46,105 nucleotides of DNA from Bacteroidota bacterium (GTDB lineage: Bacteria > Bacteroidota > Bacteroidia > Bacteroidales > Paludibacteraceae), in contig JAFNAV010000003.1 in the NCBI GenBank assembly GCA_017860345.1, positions 1 to 46,105 of the forward strand, read 5' to 3'. Under the pieces are notes generated by a model. It was not told the DNA's origin and searched no databases. It saw only the letters and a program-made list of their open reading frames with translations. The translations under genes were made by a program, and so were the position numbers. Positions 42,153-46,105 of the stretch are shown piece by piece (position 1 is the stretch's first letter; the number at the start of each line of letters is the position of its first letter).

Positions 42153-44042
42153 ATGACTAAATATACTACTTGCAGGTATTTGCTATGCAGTTTTTTCATA
42201 TTTATTATAACGTGCTATCAGGTTAACGCCAAAAATATAGACTCAGGCGATTATTTTCAATTAGAAGACGAACAGGCGTTAACCCTTTCCGGGGTCTGGA
42301 TATTTAACTATGGGGTGTGGAGCAGAGGCAAAAATATTGACAACGGAAATGCCATAAAAGTAGATGTGCCGTCGTCATGGACTAACTATAAAAAAAATGG
42401 TGTAAAGTACCCCTGGTGTGGCAATGCCACGTACAGCTGTAAAGTAGTAACTCAGAGTAAAGGAAAGCTTAAAAAATACGGAATAAAGGTATATGGAATT
42501 AATACAAATTACTCGGTATATATAAATGATGAATTAGTAATTTATAATAAGGTTGAGTTTCATAGCAAAGATTTAAAACATAAAATAACAGGTGTTGTTG
42601 ACTATTTTGTGTCGGATAGGGATACCCTTAATGTGCTGATACACATCAGTAATTTTTCGCGGGTTAGGTACTCGGGTATTTACAGCCCCATCATCATCGG
42701 ATCCGAAAGAATAATTAAAAAAATTGATTTTTTTGATATTTTTAAGTCAATAGCATTCATAGTTTTTTTTGGAGTATCTCTGTTTGTGAGTATACTTTTA
42801 GTGCTATTTACTAAGAAACAATACTACTTGTATCTTATTGTGTTTTGTTCGATACTTATTTTAGAAACGATAATTCAGTATGAAAAAATTGGAATAAACT
42901 ATATTGATTGGATTAGTAATTCGTTAGAATACAAACTTTTTTTGGCTTCAATGTTATTGTTGCCACTGGTTTATACGCTATTTAATATTAGTTCAAATAA
43001 TGCGATTAAAAACAAATGCAATGATGTGCTTTCAGTAATAATAGTTGCTGGCTACATTTTAATATTGGTTTTACCAACTGATGTTACGCTTCAGTATCAT
43101 ATTTATACGATTATACCACAGTCGGTATTTTTGTTGTCGATATCTCAACAAATAATATTCAAGGATTTATTATGTAAAACTAATATTTTTCGCTTCACAG
43201 GATTCCTTGTCATGATTGTGGTAATAGTGAATGATTTGGTGAGTGCCAGCAATGTATTTAATTATTTTAATTTTCTTGGTATTGCTGGTGGTTTTATTTT
43301 TCTTGTTTTAGAAGGTGTCTCATCGCTGTTTTCGTCGGCTTTGCTTGTTCGTAAAGATAGAAGCATGAAGGTTTCAGGCAGTGCAGGGGCGAAATCGGAT
43401 GAGGTGCTGTTGCGAACGCTTTCTCACGATTTGATGAATACTTTTAATAATATGCTGCTTAGCGTAGATTTGCTTAAAAGAGAAACGAATGATAGTAAAA
43501 ATCTGACAAGAATTATAAACAATATCAACGGAGCAATATCGATAGTGAGAAATAGTATTCAATGGCAAAGCGTACTGAATAATTATTCTGAAGATATAGT
43601 TGATTTACGAAGTGTGGTTGACAGGCAAATAGAACTGATGAAATCTGAGATAGAACACAAACAGTTAAGTGTAGAATGCCGGATAAACAATAGTTATGTG
43701 TTTAAATGTAATCCTTATGAGTTAAATGTAATGATAGGAAATTTGCTGACCAACGCCATAAAATTTTCGCATTTAAACGCTTCAATTATAATTAGAAACC
43801 TTGTTGCAGACGATAAAGTGTTTATTGAGGTTTTAGACTCGGGCATAGGAATACCAAACAAATTGATTGAAAAAATTTTGAAAGCAGATGAAAAAGTAGG
43901 CAGAAAAGGAACGTTAGGAGAAGTGGGAAGTGGCAAAGGGCTGATACTTGTTAGCGAACTGGCCAGAAAGAATAATGCAAAATTACATATTAGTAGTGTT
44001 GAAAACAGGTATACGAGAGTTCTTTTAGAATTCCGTGGTTAA
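42153..44042 (+). CDS. 7TMR-DISM sensor histidine kinase
   Basis: A 629-residue membrane sensor kinase. Residues 1-26 are a signal peptide. About 30-185 form an extracytoplasmic jelly-roll like 7TMR-DISMED2 (LSGVWIFNYGVWSRG, VDVPSSWTNY), a fold resembling carbohydrate-binding domains. About 195-400 hold seven hydrophobic helices. The cytoplasmic part has the phosphoacceptor His425 (LSHDLMNTFNNMLLS), the N box with Asn534 (NLLTNAIKFS), G1 DSGIGIP and G2 GSGKGLIL. All catalytic boxes are present. It phosphorylates the regulator encoded 21 bases downstream. Codon use and base content look more A/T-rich than in upstream genes. The ligand is unknown. Confidence 0.92.
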   Translation: MTKYTTCRYLLCSFFIFIITCYQVNAKNIDSGDYFQLEDEQALTLSGVWIFNYGVWSRGKNIDNGNAIKVDVPSSWTNYKKNGVKYPWCGNATYSCKVVTQSKGKLKKYGIKVYGINTNYSVYINDELVIYNKVEFHSKDLKHKITGVVDYFVSDRDTLNVLIHISNFSRVRYSGIYSPIIIGSERIIKKIDFFDIFKSIAFIVFFGVSLFVSILLVLFTKKQYYLYLIVFCSILILETIIQYEKIGINYIDWISNSLEYKLFLASMLLLPLVYTLFNISSNNAIKNKCNDVLSVIIVAGYILILVLPTDVTLQYHIYTIIPQSVFLLSISQQIIFKDLLCKTNIFRFTGFLVMIVVIVNDLVSASNVFNYFNFLGIAGGFIFLVLEGVSSLFSSALLVRKDRSMKVSGSAGAKSDEVLLRTLSHDLMNTFNNMLLSVDLLKRETNDSKNLTRIINNINGAISIVRNSIQWQSVLNNYSEDIVDLRSVVDRQIELMKSEIEHKQLSVECRINNSYVFKCNPYELNVMIGNLLTNAIKFSHLNASIIIRNLVADDKVFIEVLDSGIGIPNKLIEKILKADEKVGRKGTLGEVGSGKGLILVSELARKNNAKLHISSVENRYTRVLLEFRG

Positions 44043-44063
44043 CAATTTTATTTTTATTGAAAA

Positions 44064-44930
44064 ATGAAAAAAATTATTATTCTCGATGATGATCAGGATT
44101 TTCTTGAAATATGTGTGGAAATTTTGGGTAAATATGAATTTGAAACTTATGCAACAAATGATGTAAATATTATAACTGATTTGATAGAAAAGGTTAAGCC
44201 GGATTTAATTCTTTTAGACTGGCAAATGCCGGGTAAAGATGGTATTGTACTATCTATGGAGCTAAAACAACAACCGGGTTATAAAGACATTCCTGTAATT
44301 ATTATGAGTGGCGTAAGAACCATAAGCGAAGATCTGGCAATAGCTTTTGAAAGTGGAGCTATTGATTATATCACCAAACCTTTTAACGAAATTGAATTAG
44401 TAAGCAGAATAAAATCGGTTATAAAAAACTACAAAACAAACATTGATGAATATAAATTTGACCTCGAAAAATATAAATATCTATACAGTGAGGTGCTAAG
44501 TGAAAACGACCAGAAAGATAAGAAACTGTTAATCAGCAATAATATCTATTTCAGGAATAATTATATATTGTCATTGATAAAAAAAGAACTTACCGTGCTG
44601 CTGTCGTCAAGCACAACTTTATCGAAAATTGAAAAACTTATTGATAAGCTAAAATTACAAAACAAGATTATAGAAAACTCATACAGCGAAGAGGTGTTTT
44701 ATCAAACAGAATCGGATTTTATTAAAAAGCTGCGTACCGTACATCCTGATTTGTCGGATTATGAGATTAAAATATGCTCTTTTTTTAAAATGGGATACAG
44801 CACAAAAGAAATTGCAACGGTAACTTATACCAACTATGAAGCGGTACGAAAAGCTGTATATCGTATCCGCAAAAAGTTGTTGTTGATTAACAACAGAAAA
44901 AGTATTACGGCCTACCTCAATAGTTTGTAA
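44064..44930 (+). CDS. Response regulator with REC and C-terminal helix-turn-helix
   Basis: A 288-residue regulator, partner of the kinase 21 bases upstream. The receiver domain is complete: Asp8/Asp9/Asp10 (ILDDDQDF), phosphoacceptor Asp52 (LLDWQMPG), Ser82 (IIMSG) and Lys105 (ITKPF). A helical, Lys/Glu-rich linker of about 75 residues follows. The C-terminal 75 residues (YEIKICSFFKMGYSTKEIATVTYTNYEAV in parts, then VYRIRKKLLL) form a LuxR-like DNA-binding helix-turn-helix of the kind found fused to sensor proteins in Bacteroidota. The long linker and the weakly conserved recognition helix are atypical. Targets are unknown. Convergent with the GDP-fucose gene. Confidence 0.9.
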   Translation: MKKIIILDDDQDFLEICVEILGKYEFETYATNDVNIITDLIEKVKPDLILLDWQMPGKDGIVLSMELKQQPGYKDIPVIIMSGVRTISEDLAIAFESGAIDYITKPFNEIELVSRIKSVIKNYKTNIDEYKFDLEKYKYLYSEVLSENDQKDKKLLISNNIYFRNNYILSLIKKELTVLLSSSTTLSKIEKLIDKLKLQNKIIENSYSEEVFYQTESDFIKKLRTVHPDLSDYEIKICSFFKMGYSTKEIATVTYTNYEAVRKAVYRIRKKLLLINNRKSITAYLNSL

Positions 44931-44981
44931 AGAGAGTAAGCCGTTTTTTTTCTATTCCGATGTTGATGAGGCAGAAGAGGG

Positions 44982-46046
44982 TTAAAAATAATTAGTGTAC
45001 GAAGCGTATACTTTATTTATTCCTTCTTCCAGCCCAATTGACGGTAGCCAGCCTAATTGTTTTAAGTTGGAGTTATCCATTAATTTGCGCGGAGTGCCAT
45101 TAGGTTTGTCCTGGTCCCAGGCCACTTTGCCTTGATAGCCAACCGTTTTGCGAACTATTTCCGATAGCTCTCTTATAGTGACATCGACCCCCGAGCCGGC
45201 ATTGATGTGTGCGGGAGTCGTGTTTGGTGCGTTGTAGTTTTGTAACAGGAAAATACTGGCCTGAGCCATATCGTCGACATGTAAAAACTCCCTCATCGGC
45301 GATCCAGAGCCCCACAGAGTTATCGTAACTTCATTTTGATTGATACTGATGCCGTACATGTTCAATGTTCTTAAAATCAGTTCATCGCTGTACGAGCCAT
45401 TAATGCCTTTGATTGGTCGGTGATTCAGATCTACACGCAGCTGTCTCCAATTATTTTCGGCCAGGCATTTGCCTAAATGCATTTTGCGTATCAATGCAGG
45501 TAATACATGCGATTTTTCAAGATCATAATTATCGTTTGGCCCGTATAAGTTTGTAGGCATTATCGATATAAAATTACACCCGTATTGAGCATGATATGCT
45601 TCGCACATTTTAATGCCTGCAATTTTGGCTATTGCGTAAGGTTCGTTGGTGGTTTCAAGTGTTCCGGTAAGCAGAGCTTCTTCGCGTATGGGTTGCCACG
45701 TATCGCGCGGATATATACACGATGAACCCAGAAAGAGAAGTTTTTTTACCTTATGTAAATAGCTTTGGTGTATAACATGATTTTGAATCATCAGATTCTC
45801 GTAAATAAACTGGGCTCTGTACACATGGTTAGCCACAATTCCGCCAACCTTTGCCGCGGCAAGTACCACATAATCGGGTTTCTCCTGCTGAAAAAAGCCG
45901 GCAACCGAACGTTCATCCAACAAGTCAAGTTGATCTTTGCTACGGGTTACAATATTGGTATAACCATTGCTTTCAAGATTGCGCTTAATGGCCGAGCCAA
46001 CCATTCCGTTATGGCCGGCAATATATATTTTTGAATCGATTTCCAT
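44982..46046 (-). CDS. fcl: GDP-L-fucose synthase
   Basis: A 354-residue extended SDR, the epimerase/reductase that converts GDP-4-keto-6-deoxymannose to GDP-L-fucose. Seen: GHNGMVGSAI at residues 11-20 for NADP binding, Ser109 with Cys110 (LGSSCIYP), and Tyr137-x3-Lys141 (YAIAK). An insertion near 205-245, including KGINGSYSDELILRTLNMYG (in part), makes it longer than the E. coli enzyme, as is common in Bacteroidota. It lies 17 bases downstream of a partial gene ending like gmd, the preceding step, so the two are one operon. It feeds fucosylated surface polysaccharides. Confidence 0.94.
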   Translation of the reverse strand: MEIDSKIYIAGHNGMVGSAIKRNLESNGYTNIVTRSKDQLDLLDERSVAGFFQQEKPDYVVLAAAKVGGIVANHVYRAQFIYENLMIQNHVIHQSYLHKVKKLLFLGSSCIYPRDTWQPIREEALLTGTLETTNEPYAIAKIAGIKMCEAYHAQYGCNFISIMPTNLYGPNDNYDLEKSHVLPALIRKMHLGKCLAENNWRQLRVDLNHRPIKGINGSYSDELILRTLNMYGISINQNEVTITLWGSGSPMREFLHVDDMAQASIFLLQNYNAPNTTPAHINAGSGVDVTIRELSEIVRKTVGYQGKVAWDQDKPNGTPRKLMDNSNLKQLGWLPSIGLEEGINKVYASYTNYF

Positions 46047-46063
46047 ATCAATAATTATTTTTT

Positions 46064-46105
46064 TTACTCAAAGTAATTCAGCACGTTAAAGCCGCCATCT
46101 TTAAG
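46064..46105 (-). CDS. gmd: GDP-mannose 4,6-dehydratase, C-terminal end only
   Basis: The window edge cuts this gene. On the minus strand the last 13 codons read LKDGGFNVLNYFE before a TAA stop. This tail resembles the C-terminus of Gmd enzymes in Bacteroidota, and gmd upstream of fcl is the expected pairing for GDP-fucose synthesis. The identification rests on that short tail and on position. Confidence 0.7.
   Translation of the reverse strand, partial: LKDGGFNVLNYFE

Overview
This window reads as chromosomal DNA of a member of the Bacteroidota, most likely Bacteroidales or a related order. Recognisable promoters follow the Bacteroidota pattern TTTG-N19-21-TANNTTTG. Shine-Dalgarno sequences are weak and leaders are A/T-rich. 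Several genes are typical of the phylum: a TGS-type nucleoside kinase, viroplasmin-domain RNase H, a small DUF2582-like winged-helix protein, a 7TMR-DISM histidine kinase, and the acpP-fabF-rnc order. I cannot assign a genus from sequence alone.

Layout. 1-10.8 kb: an SDR epimerase, a small barrel-like secreted protein behind an ArgD-type aminotransferase, an intergenic nest of repeats (3.05-3.42 kb), a Ca2+/Na+ exchanger, a Na+/phosphate symporter with a PhoU-like tail, a nucleoside kinase, two tandem paralogous outer-membrane barrels and a GNAT enzyme. 10.9-17.9 kb: an OvoA-type 5-histidylcysteine sulfoxide synthase/methyltransferase runs convergently into a five-gene minus-strand operon. 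That operon holds a circularly permuted ATP-grasp protein, an alpha-E protein, a transglutaminase and two aspartoacylase-like M14 proteins. It resembles the amidoligase/peptide-modification neighbourhoods described for ATP-grasp/alpha-E/transglutaminase families. One of its two M14 proteins has lost the metal-binding histidines and the catalytic glutamate.

18.3-40.5 kb is mostly housekeeping: radC, a NatAB-like ABC exporter, a YbaK deacylase, an LD-carboxypeptidase, an NlpC/P60 enzyme with six LysM repeats, dGTPase, a YgjP-like metalloprotease, lolD, tRNA-Arg(CCU), a lipid A acyltransferase, RNase H, a polysaccharide flippase, a DUF2007 protein, a TerB-DnaJ protein, pnp, purN, acpP-fabF-rnc, a long-chain acyl-CoA ligase and a small winged-helix protein. 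40.6-41.1 kb holds an intact tRNA-Gly(GCC) flanked by broken tRNA-Gly pieces that abut short palindromes, then tRNA-Leu(UAA). 41.1-42.15 kb is a gene-free, A/T-rich stretch dense in small inverted repeats. It precedes a two-component pair (7TMR-DISM kinase and REC-HTH regulator). The window ends in GDP-L-fucose biosynthesis genes (fcl and the last codons of gmd), suggesting a surface-polysaccharide locus beyond the right edge.

The parts most worth following up are the ATP-grasp/alpha-E/transglutaminase/M14 operon with its predicted pseudoenzyme, the rearranged tRNA-Gly locus, the dispersed repeats near 3.1 and 22.1 kb, a strong hairpin inside the start of rnc, and the structured non-coding stretch before the sensor kinase.
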